Origin: Ga0077536 sp035325705
GTDB lineage: Bacteria; Pseudomonadota; Gammaproteobacteria; Ga0077536
Reading direction: 5' to 3'
DNA: 64,000 bases
Assembly (NCBI GenBank): GCA_035325705.1
Contig: DAOKZI010000004.1
Span: 186,001-250,000, forward strand
In this document: positions 25,701 to 34,330 of the stretch, in pieces
How the letters are laid out: each line of letters opens with the position of its first letter
Numbering within the stretch: position 1 is the first letter of the stretch
Notes under the pieces: model-generated
What the model was told of the DNA's origin: nothing
What the model saw: the letters and a program-made list of their open reading frames with translations, nothing else
The model's database searches: none
Position numbers and translations under genes: made by a program

Positions 25701-27250
25701 GACTTCGTCAGCGTCGGCAGCATGCTCACGCGCAGCGCCGGCACCAGCACGTCTTCGCCGGTCTCGATCGCGAGCTCGCCGAGGCTCAGCGCCTGCAGCG
25801 GCAGGAGCTGTAGCTGGCGCCGCTCGCCGATCGCGAGTTCGAAGGCGGCGCTGAGCTGGCCGCCGACCAGCGTCTGGCCGTGCAGCAGACCGTTCACCCA
25901 GGGCGCGGGCACGGCGCTCAGCGCGAAGCTGCCCAGCGCGCGCGGCGTGTCGAGCAGGCTCGCGGGCGCGCCGAGATCGACGACGAGCGGCGGCTGCAGC
26001 GCCAGCGCGAGCAGCGGGGTGGGCCGCGACTCGTCCATCAGCGCCTGATCGAAACGCGTCAGCACGAGGCGCTCGCCCCGCAGCGCGAGCGTCGCGCCGC
26101 TGTGGAGCACGAGCGAGGGCGGCAGCGCCGGGTTGTCGCCCAGCACCTTCGCGAGCTCGCTGAAGCGCGTCGTCGCGGCGAGCGTCAGCTCGAGGGCGCC
26201 GCCGATCGTCTGCACGCCGAGATCGCCCTTGGCGTCCAGCGCGAAGCTCGGCAGCGGCTGCTCGCCCACGTAAGGCGCGAGCAGCGCGTTGCCGGCCGTG
26301 AGCGCGTAGCGTCCGCGCAGACTGCCGTCGTCGCCGCGATAGAGCCCGTCGAAGCCGAAGCGCGCGCGCGCGGCGCCGGCCGCATCGAGCGGCTGCAGCG
26401 TGAGCTTCAGCGACTCCGGCGCCGGCAGCAGCCGCTCGCCGCGCTCGCGGGCTTCGCGGATCAGCGCGCGTGCGTGTCCCGTGCCCGGCGCCGGCGCCAC
26501 GGAGAGCGTGAGCGCCAGGCGCTCGGGCGCCGGCAGCGCGGCCGCGGCGAGCTTCGCCTGCGCGGCCAGCGCGAGCTCGCGGAAGCGGCCCTGCGAGAGT
26601 TGATCGATCGTCAGACGGCCGTCGGCATCGAGCTGCCGTGCGCCGTCGTCGTAATGCAGATCGAGGTCCAGCGCGCCCGACACGTGCGGGCGCACGCCGT
26701 CGCCGCGCAGGCGCGCGTGCAGGCGGCGCGGCGCGTCGAGCCTTATCTCGGCCGCGACGTCGACGTCGTAGAGCGCGAGGCCGTAGCCCTGGTCGAGCAC
26801 GCCGATCGCGCCCGCGAACGGCGCCGTCGACGGCGGGCCGGGGCGAAAGCGCGTGAGATCGATGCGCAGATCGGGGACGCGCAGCTCGTGCACGACGATG
26901 GTGTCGGTGAGCAGCCCGAAAGGATTGAAGCCGAGCTCCGCTTCACCGAGGCTGAGCTCGAGCCCGCGGTAGTCGACGCGCAGGCCGCGCAGCTCCAGCG
27001 ACCAGGGCGTGAGCCGCAGATGCTGAACCTCGAGTGCCTCTACGCCGGCCTCGCGCGCCAGCGGCAAGAGCTTGGGCAGGAGGACGCGCTGCTGCAGCGA
27101 AGGATTGAACAGCGCGGCCAGCGCGATCGTCAGCACGCTGCCCGCGACGATCGCCGCCGTCCGCCACGGATGCCGGCGCACGGCGGCGCGCAGGCCCGGG
27201 GCGCGCGACACGGGAGGCGGGCTCGGCTTCTGCGATCCTTCGCCGGACAT
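22733..27250 (-). CDS. Very large AsmA-superfamily-like (DUF748/AsmA C-terminal) envelope protein
   Basis: 1505 residues. Basic N-terminus, one transmembrane segment at about 31-48, then more than 1400 residues of repeated amphipathic beta-strand pattern ('LEVQHLRLTPWSLELRGLRV', 'GFDLAWISAFVPDLALNGTL') as in AsmA, YhdP, TamB and DUF748 proteins, bridge-like proteins thought to carry lipid across the periplasm. The C-terminal 'SMTAAGGITREAGKDVLDSP' and 'GGITRPLAGLIGNLKYRW' resemble AsmA C-termini. Ala/Pro linker near residue 560. Stop lies 5 nt from the REP hairpin. The aldo/keto reductase stop upstream is 9 nt away, so shared transcription is likely. Confidence 0.75.
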   Translation of the reverse strand: MSGEGSQKPSPPPVSRAPGLRAAVRRHPWRTAAIVAGSVLTIALAALFNPSLQQRVLLPKLLPLAREAGVEALEVQHLRLTPWSLELRGLRVDYRGLELSLGEAELGFNPFGLLTDTIVVHELRVPDLRIDLTRFRPGPPSTAPFAGAIGVLDQGYGLALYDVDVAAEIRLDAPRRLHARLRGDGVRPHVSGALDLDLHYDDGARQLDADGRLTIDQLSQGRFRELALAAQAKLAAAALPAPERLALTLSVAPAPGTGHARALIREARERGERLLPAPESLKLTLQPLDAAGAARARFGFDGLYRGDDGSLRGRYALTAGNALLAPYVGEQPLPSFALDAKGDLGVQTIGGALELTLAATTRFSELAKVLGDNPALPPSLVLHSGATLALRGERLVLTRFDQALMDESRPTPLLALALQPPLVVDLGAPASLLDTPRALGSFALSAVPAPWVNGLLHGQTLVGGQLSAAFELAIGERRQLQLLPLQALSLGELAIETGEDVLVPALRVSMLPTLTKSAARLRLRLEELTIADGARRLAGGRITLTQPLSAPAQDAAPALAAPDATGHSDAPASSAAATAPTPPLRIAYVLDADLDAVRALPPLAARRDELPLPAALRLDAKGAIELQGTQATVASLDAGLAQPARPKLLELVARQPFALPSADRPFENPRGELASLSLRGFDLAWISAFVPDLALNGTLAAADLLLSAPAAGRYALRATAPLRIEGLDARLGEAVQVEDLDLSVMPAVDYAPDGLRFDLRQLDLASRGHVLARGDVAGSLPLGEKSKTPLGGEGRLELDLTRLAAQPALRRALAREPPDLALDGRVDFAAAMQGDALRVRRLAVDLKAGPQTSLRLVADPGLEIRPEIARDERLARHVIGELDLTIRDLSSSVVQRFVAFEGLAFADFDAELRLRSDGTVLQADSAAPLHIEDVRLSADGGPLLQAFTVGTRAAVKAEGRQLALDLADFALNFAGSATPALSGRVAATIEPDRRVALARLDTELTAQLPQWLSQPAVMPGHKLTAGTVAAKIAVDPDGAIAARAVLEGLAASAPLAISHIELPVTGRMAADGRGFSFTAPLSASGKSGTSSAAVDATYAPEPGEQGLLRVRLDSELFYLNDLLATLAAVSPQLASAPPPAQEDESAAAAPVAVDLTRDAKAAWDVLPYGAALDYRIAKLFYTDYLAFDEVTGKLSVRKRKLAATDVAARFHASQMKLDGTLDYREDAAEPYRLKVDGTVKDFDLNQFFKELVPGEKPRIKGLFSVKLAANGEMPNLGQLRNETLFDIHMRSNRGVFRPLPPSSTLLVGTSDMLGLVGEGLSYVPTGGFGAGTIARLVNYIARIDYDVVDIHVRRAASRDIVIERFLVRSPTISMTAAGGITREAGKDVLDSPLDLRAHLDMSGRGAAILYSMGLLRNEKNDAGYWRGPEFRIWGTPAASESNFADIIRQASDGTVKGGITRPLAGLIGNLKYRWFGDAPDPLPPELAAEVEALEEETESAPPPAP

Positions 27251-27259
27251 GCCGAAGCG

Positions 27260-28249
27260 TCAGAGATTCATCATCGTCATGCGTTTCGCATCGTAGCGCT
27301 CACCGAGCGCAAAGCCCTTCGGCGCGACTTCCTCGATCGCGGCGAGCTCCGCCGCGGTGAGCTCGATCTCCGTCGCCGCGGCGTTCTCGTCCAGGCGTTC
27401 GGGCTTCGTGGTGCCGGGGATGGGCACGATGTCCTCGCCGCGCGACAGCACCCAGGCGAGCGCGAGCTGCGCCGGAGTACGGCCGCGGCCGCGGGCCAGC
27501 TCCTCGAGCTTGGCGACGACGGCGAGATTGCGCGGGAAGTTCTCGGCGCTGAAGCGCGGCGTGAGCCGCCGGAAGTCGTCCGGCGCGAGATCGCCGAGCG
27601 ACTTGATCGCGCCCGACAGAAAGCCGCGGCCGAGCGGACTGTAGGGCACGAAGCCGATGCCGAGCTCGCGGCAGGCGGCGAGATGACCGCCGTCCTCGGG
27701 CTCGCGCGACCACAGCGAGTATTCCGACTGCAGCGCCGCCACCGGATGCTCGCGATGGGCGCGGCGCAGGGTCGCGACGCTCGCTTCGGACAAGCCGATG
27801 TAGCGGACCTTGCCGGCCGCGACGAGTTCGCCCAGCGTGCCCACGGTGTCCTCGATCGGCACGTTCGGATCCACGCGGTGCTGGTAGTAGAGGTCGATGT
27901 GATCGCAGCGCAGGCGCCGCAGGCTGGCCTCGCAGCAGGCCTTCACGTAGTCCGGGCGACCGGACACGCCGTTGAAGCCGCCCTGCTCGTCGCGGACGAT
28001 GCCGAACTTGGTCGCGACGAGCGCCTCGTGACGGCGCCCGGCCAGCGCCTTGCCGAGCAGGACCTCGTTGGTATACGGGCCGTACATGTCGGCGGTGTCG
28101 AAGAAATCGATGCCGAGCGACAGCGCGCGATGGATCACCTCGATGGCGCGCCGTTCGTCGGTCGGGCCGTAGAACTCCGACATGCCCATGCAGCCGAGGC
28201 CGATGGCCGACACGAGCGGGCCGCGGCTGCCGAGTCTGCGCCTTTTCAT
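27260..28249 (-). CDS. Aldo/keto reductase, AKR13/YakC-like
   Basis: 329 residues from ATG 28249, preceded by AGGAG at 8 nt. Catalytic tetrad visible: Asp in 'FFDTADMYGP', Tyr in the same motif, Lys in 'VATKFGIV', His in 'YYQHRVDPNVP'. 'GCMGMSEFYG' and 'PIPGTTKPERLDENA' mark the YakC/AKR13-like group that reduces small aldehydes with NADPH. Nine nucleotides from the AsmA-like gene. Confidence 0.88.
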   Translation of the reverse strand: MKRRRLGSRGPLVSAIGLGCMGMSEFYGPTDERRAIEVIHRALSLGIDFFDTADMYGPYTNEVLLGKALAGRRHEALVATKFGIVRDEQGGFNGVSGRPDYVKACCEASLRRLRCDHIDLYYQHRVDPNVPIEDTVGTLGELVAAGKVRYIGLSEASVATLRRAHREHPVAALQSEYSLWSREPEDGGHLAACRELGIGFVPYSPLGRGFLSGAIKSLGDLAPDDFRRLTPRFSAENFPRNLAVVAKLEELARGRGRTPAQLALAWVLSRGEDIVPIPGTTKPERLDENAAATEIELTAAELAAIEEVAPKGFALGERYDAKRMTMMNL

Positions 28250-28364
28250 GGGTCGACTCCTTGGCTTGCAGATGAAGGACACACAGCGCTCGGGCGGCGA
28301 CGCTGCGCTCGCGCGCCGGCCGCCGAAGCCGGCCCATTGTACGCAATTCGACGGAAACGGCGCC

Positions 28365-29606
28365 TCAGCGCCGGTAGTGGCTGCGGATGAAGTCGCGGAT
28401 GCGCGGGGCGATCTCGGCGCGGAAGCGCGAGCCGTTGAACACGCCGTAGTGGCCGACGCCGGCCTGCACGTAGTCGCGTTTCATCGCCGGCGGAATGTTC
28501 ACGCAGAGCGCGTGCGCGGCCTGCGTCTGGCCGATGCCGGAGATGTCGTCCTTCTCGCCTTCGACCGTCAGCAGCGCGGTCTGCGTAATCGCGGCCGGCT
28601 CGACCAGCCGGCCGCGGTGGCGCATCTCGCCGCGGGCAAGCTGGTGCTCCTGGAACACGACCTTCAGGGTCTGCAGGTAGTAGGGGGCGTCGAGATCCAT
28701 CACCGCGAGGTATTCGTCGTAGAAGTCGCGATGCGCCTGCACCGAGTCGCCGTCGCCCTTGACGAGACTCTGGTAGAGCCGCTGATGCGCGTCCATGTGG
28801 CGATCGAGATTCATCGTCATGAAGCCCGTGAGCTGCAGGAAGCCCGGATACACGCGCCGCATGCAGCCGGCGTGCGGGAAGGGCACCGGCATGATGACGT
28901 TGCGCTCGAACCACTCGAGCGAGCGGGTCGTCGCGAGGCGATTCGGCTCGGTGGGGCTCTTCCGAGTGTCGATCGGGCTGCCCATGATGGTCATGCTCGC
29001 CGGCACGCACGCGTCGCCGTCGGCGGCGAGCAGCGAGGTCGCGGCGAGCACGGCCGGCCCGGGCTGACACACGGCGATCACGTGCGTGTTCGGCCCGAGG
29101 AAGCGCAGCATCTCGATCACGTAGTCGACGTAGTCGTCGAGATCGAATTCGCCGAGCGCGAGCGGCACCGTGCGCGCGTCGGCCCAGTCGGTGACGTAGA
29201 CCTCGTGATCCGGCAGCAGCGCGCGCACCGTGCCGCGCAACAGCGTCGCGTAGTGGCCGGACATCGGCGCGACGAGCAGCACGCGCGGATCGTCGCGATG
29301 CCGCGGCGGCAGGCCGGCGGGATCGCGCTTGAAGTGCAGCAGCTCGCAGAACGGCCTGCTCCACACCACTTCTTCGCTGACCGCGCAGCGCGCGCCGGCC
29401 ATCTCCACCTCGTCGATGCCGAAGGCCGGCTTGCCGTAGCGGCGGGTCAGGTGCTCGAACACGTCCCACGCGGCGCGCGCGGTCTTGTAGTGCCAGCACT
29501 GCGTCCAGGGATTCCAGGGTCGATCGAAGAGCAGCCGGTTCCAGGCGACGAAGGAGCGCAGCGGCGCGATCGCTGCGTGGTTCAACTCATAGAAGTGATA
29601 GAGCAC
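28365..29606 (-). CDS. phaZ: Intracellular polyhydroxyalkanoate depolymerase
   Basis: 413 residues from GTG 29606; this start gives the typical 'LYHFYELNHAAIAPLR' beginning, while the frame upstream is unrelated. Alpha/beta hydrolase with a Cys nucleophile in the lipase-box position, 'VIAVCQPGPAVLAA' near residue 180, as in PhaZa1 of Cupriavidus. The C-terminal part has 'LLTVEGEKDDISGIGQT' (acid) and 'GVGHYGVFNGSRFR' (His). It mobilises stored PHA granules. No phaC, phasin or PhaR is in the window. Confidence 0.9.
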   Translation of the reverse strand: MLYHFYELNHAAIAPLRSFVAWNRLLFDRPWNPWTQCWHYKTARAAWDVFEHLTRRYGKPAFGIDEVEMAGARCAVSEEVVWSRPFCELLHFKRDPAGLPPRHRDDPRVLLVAPMSGHYATLLRGTVRALLPDHEVYVTDWADARTVPLALGEFDLDDYVDYVIEMLRFLGPNTHVIAVCQPGPAVLAATSLLAADGDACVPASMTIMGSPIDTRKSPTEPNRLATTRSLEWFERNVIMPVPFPHAGCMRRVYPGFLQLTGFMTMNLDRHMDAHQRLYQSLVKGDGDSVQAHRDFYDEYLAVMDLDAPYYLQTLKVVFQEHQLARGEMRHRGRLVEPAAITQTALLTVEGEKDDISGIGQTQAAHALCVNIPPAMKRDYVQAGVGHYGVFNGSRFRAEIAPRIRDFIRSHYRR

Positions 29607-29854
29607 GCAAGAGCCTCGCCGCCGTGGGATCGTGGCTCGAGTATAGGCAGCGTTGTGCAAACGCAGCAAGGCGACTTCCTCTGCTCGAGGGTAAAACAGC
29701 GTGGCGGCGACGACTCCCGCCGGCGTATGCCTTCGGTACAATCCAGGCGCGTCGCGCTGCCCGCGGCCCGCCCTGGCGGCCGTCACGCGCGTCATCGCTC
29801 ACCCCGCCGGGACGGATTCGTCCGCCCTACACGACGAGACTCGAGGGAGGTCCC

Positions 29855-30934
29855 ATGAAGTTCAGTTGCCACGTGCAGACTCGCATCGCCGACTATCGCA
29901 TCGCGAAGGATCTCGAGGACTGGGGCTACGACGCCTGCTGGTTCCCCGATACGCAAATGATGTGGTCCGACTGCTACGCGACGATGGCGCTGGCCGCGCA
30001 GTGCACCTCGAAGATCCAGATCGGAACCGGCGTCGCGATCACCGGCACCCGCATCGCCCCGACCACCGCGGCCGCGATCTCCTCGATCAACGTGCTCGCG
30101 CCCGGCCGCACTTTCCTCGGCATCGGCACCGGCCACACCGCGATGCGCGTGATGGGCCAGGACCCGATGCCGGTCAAGGAATTCCGCGAGTACCTGCGCG
30201 TCGTGCGCACGATGCTCAAGGGCGAGAACGTCGACTACACCTATCGCGACAAGACCACCGAGATCGCCTGGCAGCACCACGGCGGCGGCTTCCGCAACAC
30301 CTTCGATCCGATCCCGATCTACGTCGCCGCGAACGGCCCGCTGGCGCTGCGCGCCGCGGGCGCCTACGGCGACGGCCTGGTGTCGATCTTCAACGAGCAG
30401 CCGGAGCTCATGCGCGCGAATCTCGAAATGGTGAAGGCCGGCGCCGAGAAGGTCGGGCGCAAGCTCGACGACGGCTTCCACACCGTGTCGCTGTGTCACG
30501 CGGTGGTGCTGCGTCCCGGCGAGAAGCTCACCGATCGGCGCGTCGTCGAGGTCGCGGGCTCATGGGTCGTCACCGCGCTGCACTTCGTCTACGAGGTCTG
30601 GCGTTACACCAAGGACGACAGCGTCATCCCGCCGTTCATGCGCAACGTATGGCAGCAGTATCTGGATCGCGTCGAGAAGATGCCGCTGCCGGAGGACAAG
30701 AAGCACCAGGCGCTGCACGAAGGGCACTGCAGCTATTACCCGGCGGTCGAGCGCAGCCTGCTGACGCCGGAGATGATCGAAGGCACCTGCATCGTCGGCG
30801 GGCCCTCGGAAGTCGCCGAGCGCATCCGCGCTGCCGGGCGCGCGGGCCTGAAGGAAGTCAGCCTGCTGCCGCCGCTGATGCACCTGCGCGACGTCGCGCG
30901 CGAGTTCGCGCACAAAGTCATCCCGCTGATCTGA
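29855..30934 (+). CDS. LLM-class flavin-dependent oxidoreductase
   Basis: 359 residues; GAGGGAGG directly before ATG 29855. Luciferase-like TIM barrel: 'DLEDWGYDACWFPDTQ', 'IQIGTGVAITGTRIAPTTAA', 'FLGIGTGHTAM' and 'PIYVAANGPLALRAAGAYGD'. The pattern resembles the F420/FMN methylene-tetrahydromethanopterin-reductase-like group. Divergent from phaZ; two nucleotides precede the following small exported protein gene, suggesting an operon. Confidence 0.85.
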   Translation: MKFSCHVQTRIADYRIAKDLEDWGYDACWFPDTQMMWSDCYATMALAAQCTSKIQIGTGVAITGTRIAPTTAAAISSINVLAPGRTFLGIGTGHTAMRVMGQDPMPVKEFREYLRVVRTMLKGENVDYTYRDKTTEIAWQHHGGGFRNTFDPIPIYVAANGPLALRAAGAYGDGLVSIFNEQPELMRANLEMVKAGAEKVGRKLDDGFHTVSLCHAVVLRPGEKLTDRRVVEVAGSWVVTALHFVYEVWRYTKDDSVIPPFMRNVWQQYLDRVEKMPLPEDKKHQALHEGHCSYYPAVERSLLTPEMIEGTCIVGGPSEVAERIRAAGRAGLKEVSLLPPLMHLRDVAREFAHKVIPLI

Positions 30935-30936
30935 CG

Positions 30937-31299
30937 ATGCACGCCATCGATGACCCGCGCGGCGCTCCCGGGCGCCGCGCCCTCCTCTCCTTCGCGCTCG
31001 CGGCGCTGGCGCTGCCGGCCGCGGCCGCGCCGTCGTCGAAGGTCCACGACAACGTGCAGACGCGCGCCGACTGCGCCTTGGCCGCGAGCCGCGCGCTGGG
31101 CGCGCAGGCGCTGGTGTTCGCCGATCCGCCGCAGGCGGCGACGCCGCGGGCGACCGATATCGCCGGCGAGTACTGGTGGCAGGCCTTCCTCGTCAGCTCC
31201 AAGGGCACGCGCACCGCGGTGTGGCTGCACTGCGAGATCGTGCCGGGATCGACGGCGACCTACGCCGAGGTGCTGCTGCGCGACGCGGCCGCGCCTTGA
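30937..31299 (+). CDS. Small exported protein of unknown function
   Basis: 120 residues, ATG 2 nt after the LLM oxidoreductase stop. Signal peptide about 1-31: 'RRALLSFALAALALPAAAA' preceded by Arg. The mature part has two Cys ('RADCALAASRALG', 'VWLHCEIVPG') that could pair in the periplasm, and a 'YWWQAFLVSSKGTRT' strand. No family recognised. Confidence 0.6.
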   Translation: MHAIDDPRGAPGRRALLSFALAALALPAAAAPSSKVHDNVQTRADCALAASRALGAQALVFADPPQAATPRATDIAGEYWWQAFLVSSKGTRTAVWLHCEIVPGSTATYAEVLLRDAAAP

Positions 31300-31345
31300 G
31301 GTCCCGCGCGCTCCGCGCCGGGCGCGTCGGCTGCGCGAGTCCGCG

Positions 31346-32032
31346 ATGAACCGCGGCGGGTCGCTCGCCGCGGCCGGCGCCGCGCGCGCGACGCAGCGGC
31401 GAATCGCCGATCTGCTGTTCGTGATCCAGGTCGGCTGCGCGCTCGTCTTCGGCCTGAGCCAGACCTGGCGGATGCTCTCCAGCGTCGAAGGCCTGAGCCC
31501 GAGCTGGTTCCTGTGCTGGGCGCTGTTCCTCGTCATCAATCTCCGGCTGTCGATCCGGGCGCACCGCGTGCAGCCGAGCCGCGTGACGAAACAGACCGTG
31601 TGGGTCTATGCGCTGTGGACGACGATCATCGCGACGAACCTCGCGGCGCTCGCCTGGCACGGAGCCGGCGCATGGACGGCCATCGACGACGCGACCATCG
31701 GCATCGTTCTCGCCGGCGTCGCCGCGACGCTCGCGCTAGGCCATCGCCGCGATCTGGACTGGCGCGACCCGATCGTGCGCGGCTGGCTCGCGGTGTTCTT
31801 CAAGGGCGTGCCGCAGCTCACCCTGGCGTGGAACCTGGCCCTCGTCGGCGGCGGCGGCCTCGCCCCCCTCGCCGTCTTCGCCGGCCACGTGACGATCTGC
31901 ACGCGCCTGGGCCAGCTCGTCTTCTCCATCCGCGAAGCCGGCTGGGACCGCAATCGCACCGGCTCGCTGATCAGCGAAATCGCGAACGAAGGAAGCTGGA
32001 TCGTCGCCACGGTGGTGTGGTTGATGGTGTGA
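31346..32032 (+). CDS. Multi-pass membrane protein of unknown function
   Basis: 228 residues, about six hydrophobic segments: 'LLFVIQVGCALVFGL', 'WFLCWALFLVINLRL', 'VWVYALWTTIIATNLAALAW', 'IGIVLAGVAATLALG', a long one around 'TLAWNLALVGGGG', and the end 'WIVATVVWLMV'. Start at ATG 31346 gives a short cytoplasmic head; the longer open frame upstream overlaps the previous gene. No family recognised; third in a possible operon. Confidence 0.6.
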   Translation: MNRGGSLAAAGAARATQRRIADLLFVIQVGCALVFGLSQTWRMLSSVEGLSPSWFLCWALFLVINLRLSIRAHRVQPSRVTKQTVWVYALWTTIIATNLAALAWHGAGAWTAIDDATIGIVLAGVAATLALGHRRDLDWRDPIVRGWLAVFFKGVPQLTLAWNLALVGGGGLAPLAVFAGHVTICTRLGQLVFSIREAGWDRNRTGSLISEIANEGSWIVATVVWLMV

Positions 32033-32080
32033 AGCCGAAGGCGCACGGCCTGGGAGATATGCCAACGTCACCGTCTTTAT

Positions 32081-32359
32081 TGCCACCGAGAACACCGAGA
32101 ACACAGAGGGAGGGAGAATGGGTTTTTCTTCGCCCGAACTCCCATGCTATGTCCTGGACCGCGCAGCGCGCCGTGGGGAATCCGGGATCTTCAAGACCTT
32201 TAACTCGGCTCCCGAGGTTCGCTACGCTGCACCCGGACGACGAAACGCCGATGTATCTTCACACAGCCTGCTACGCGGAAATGACGCGCACTCTGCCGTT
32301 CGAACCGGCAGCCGCCTTATCTCCTTTCCCCTCTGTGTTCTCGGTGTTCTCGGTGGCAA
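32081..32359. repeat. Twin-arm element, second family (CACCGAGAA 9-mers), with a REP remnant inside
   Basis: Left arm 32081-32117 (TGCCACCGAGAACACCGAGA...) and right arm 32321-32359 are reverse complements built from CACCGAGAA repeats. The interior contains AGCGCGCCGTGGGGAATCC and GCTACGCTGCACCCG, parts of a REP. This accounts for most of the 437-nt gap 32033-32469; no gene is visible. Confidence 0.7.
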
Positions 32360-32469
32360 AAAGCAGTTTGTCAGGTGGCACCCGACTCGGCTTCAGCGGT
32401 GCTGCTTCAGCGCTGCGATGAAGCGGCGGGCCGACTTGCGGTGACGCGGCGGATCGGGAAGGCTGCGCC

Positions 32470-33705
32470 ATGCTTGCCACTGCCGAGATCGAGACGATCT
32501 ATCGCCGGGACGGGCGCAAGGTGTTCGCGACTCTGGTGCGGCTGCTCGGCGACTTCGACCGCGCCGAAGAGGCCTTGCAGGAGGCGTTCCGCGCGGCGCT
32601 CGAGCAGTGGCCGCGCGACGGCGTGCCCGCGCAGCCGGTGCCGTGGCTGGTGTCGGCCGGCCGCTATCGCGCGATCGACGCGCTGCGACGCGCGGCTCGT
32701 TACGACACGCTCGGCGCGGCGGTCGACACGCTGGCCGCCGAGGTCGATGAGGATGAGAGCGGCCCGATCGAGGACGATCGCCTGCGCCTCGTGTTCACCT
32801 GCTGCCACCCCGGGCTGCGCGAGGACGTGCGCATCGCGCTGACGCTGCGCGAAGTCTGCGGCCTGACGACCGAGGAAATCGCGCGCGCCTTCCTGATACC
32901 GGCGCCGACGCTCGCGCAGCGCATCGTGCGCGCGAAGCACAAGATCCGCGTCGCGCGCATTCCCTATGAGGTGCCGGCGCGCGAGGCGCTGCCGGCGCGG
33001 CTCGCGAGCGTGCTGCGCGTCGTCTATCTCGTGTTCAACGAAGGCTACTCGGCGACGGCGGGCGAAGCGCCCGTGCGCGCCGAGCTGTCCGCCGAGGCGA
33101 TCCGGCTCGCGCGCCTGCTCGTCGACCTGCTGCCGGAAGCCGAGGTGTTCGGTCTGCTCGCGCTGATGCTGCTGCACGAAGCGCGGCGCGCGACGCGGCT
33201 GGACGCTGCCGGCGAGCTCGTGCCGCTCGAGGAGCAGGCGCGCGGCGACTGGGATCGCGCGCTGATCGCCGAGGGCGCGAGCCTCGTCGAGCGCGCGCTG
33301 GGCCTGCCGCGCTGGGGCAGCTATGCGCTGCAGGCGGCGATTGCGGCCGTGCATGCCGAAAGCCCGACCGCGCAGGCGACCGACTGGCCGCAGCTCGTCG
33401 GTCTCTACGATCTGCTGCTGCGGCTCGAGCCCTCGCCCGTCGTCGAGCTGAACCGCGCGGTCGCGCTCGCGATGCGCGACGGTCCGCTCGCGGGCCTCGC
33501 GCTGATCGACGCGCTGCTCGAGGCCGGCGAGCTGCAGCGCTACCACCTCGCCCACGCCGCTCGTGCGGATCTCTGCCGGCGCGCGGGCCGGCACGAGGAG
33601 GCGGCGCGCGCCTATCGCACGGCGCTCGCGCTGACGAGCCAGGGCGCCGAGCGGCGCTTCCTCGCCCGCCGCCTGCGCGAAGTCGAGCGCGCCGGGACAT
33701 CCTGA
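32470..33705 (+). CDS. ECF42-type RNA polymerase sigma factor with C-terminal TPR extension
   Basis: 411 residues, more than twice the length of a plain ECF factor. Region 2 at the N-terminus ('IETIYRRDGRKVFATLVRLL', 'RAEEALQEAFRAALEQW'), region 4 near residues 115-160 ('LVFTCCHPGLREDVRIALTL', 'IARAFLIPAPTLAQRIVRAK'), then a DUF6596/TPR-like extension (about 170-400, 'LASVLRVVYLVFNEGYSA', 'LARLLVDLLPEAEVFGLLAL'). This architecture plus the adjacent DGPF-family gene defines ECF42, which lacks an anti-sigma factor. The probable target promoter is at 33722-33748. Confidence 0.9.
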   Translation: MLATAEIETIYRRDGRKVFATLVRLLGDFDRAEEALQEAFRAALEQWPRDGVPAQPVPWLVSAGRYRAIDALRRAARYDTLGAAVDTLAAEVDEDESGPIEDDRLRLVFTCCHPGLREDVRIALTLREVCGLTTEEIARAFLIPAPTLAQRIVRAKHKIRVARIPYEVPAREALPARLASVLRVVYLVFNEGYSATAGEAPVRAELSAEAIRLARLLVDLLPEAEVFGLLALMLLHEARRATRLDAAGELVPLEEQARGDWDRALIAEGASLVERALGLPRWGSYALQAAIAAVHAESPTAQATDWPQLVGLYDLLLRLEPSPVVELNRAVALAMRDGPLAGLALIDALLEAGELQRYHLAHAARADLCRRAGRHEEAARAYRTALALTSQGAERRFLARRLREVERAGTS

Positions 33706-33721
33706 AAAATTTCCGGCGCCC

Positions 33722-33748
33722 TGTCGATCCGGACCCGCGCCGCTCGAT
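33722..33748 (+). promoter_or_regulatory. Putative ECF42 promoter upstream of the DGPF gene
   Basis: TGTCGA (33722-33727), 17 nt, CGAT (33745-33748). The reported ECF42 target has TGTCGA at -35 and CGA/TC-like -10. It begins 16 nt after the sigma gene stop and 61 nt before a 27-codon ORF that leads into the DGPF gene. Confidence 0.55.
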
Positions 33749-33782
33749 TACGAGTATCTTCCACCGCGACGACGGAGACGCG

Positions 33783-33866
33783 ATGCCGAAGCCCCTTGCC
33801 ATGCACGGCGCACCGCGCAACCCCGGCGCATACCGCCCGTTAAAACCCGACGGAGTACCGCCATGA
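33783..33866 (+). CDS. Small leader ORF, 27 codons
   Basis: ATG 33783 with GGAG 5 nt upstream; stop TGA overlaps the start of the DGPF gene as ATGA. Product 'MPKPLAMHGAPRNPGAYRPL' plus seven residues, basic and Pro-rich, with no family match. It could be a translated leader coupling expression of the DGPF gene, or chance. No ribosome profiling or conservation evidence is available here. Confidence 0.35.
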   Translation: MPKPLAMHGAPRNPGAYRPLKPDGVPP

Positions 33867-34216
33867 AATATCTGTGCCTCATCTACCTGTCGCGGGAAAA
33901 CTGGCATGCCTGCGAGGATCACGTGTGCGCGCGCTATGCGGAGGAAGTCGCGCGCAGCGGCCGCCTGCTCGCCGCCGAGCCCCTGCACGGCGCCGACACC
34001 GCGACGACCGTGCGCGTGCGCAACGGCGAGACGCTGGTCACCGACGGCCCGTTCGCCGAGACCAAGGAGCTGCTCGCCGGCTTCTATCTCGTCGAGGCGC
34101 GCGATCTGAACGAAGCGCTGCTGATCGCCGCGAAGATCCCGCCCGCCCGCTACGGCAGCGTCGAAGTGCGGCCGGTGCGCGAGCTCGACGTGACGGAGAG
34201 CTCGAAGGTCTCGTAG
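33863..34216 (+). CDS. YciI-family DGPF-domain protein
   Basis: 117 residues. 'MKYLCLIYLSRENWHACEDH' start and the hallmark 'TDGPFAETKELLAGFYLVEA' near residue 60. DGPF proteins are the genomic partners and regulon members of ECF42 sigma factors; their biochemical activity is unknown. Here it lies downstream of the sigma gene with its own promoter, whereas the DGPF genes usually precede it. Confidence 0.88.
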   Translation: MKYLCLIYLSRENWHACEDHVCARYAEEVARSGRLLAAEPLHGADTATTVRVRNGETLVTDGPFAETKELLAGFYLVEARDLNEALLIAAKIPPARYGSVEVRPVRELDVTESSKVS

Positions 34217-34248
34217 CTCGGGCCGCGTCTGCGCTGGCTGAAATGCAG

Positions 34249-34298
34249 TGAATCTAGCCACGGAGGACACGGAGGGCACGGAGAAAGAACAGGATTGT
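34249..34298. repeat. Single arm of the CACGGAGG element
   Basis: GAATCTAGCCACGGAGGAC with further 9-mers and the GAAAGAAC-GGATTGTTT tail, but no matching right arm before the REP at 34309; a solo or broken copy. First of a 719-nt gene-free run (34217-34935) made almost entirely of repeats. Confidence 0.6.
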
Positions 34299-34330
34299 TT
34301 GAAGTTTCGTCGCCCGGGTGCAGCGTAGCG

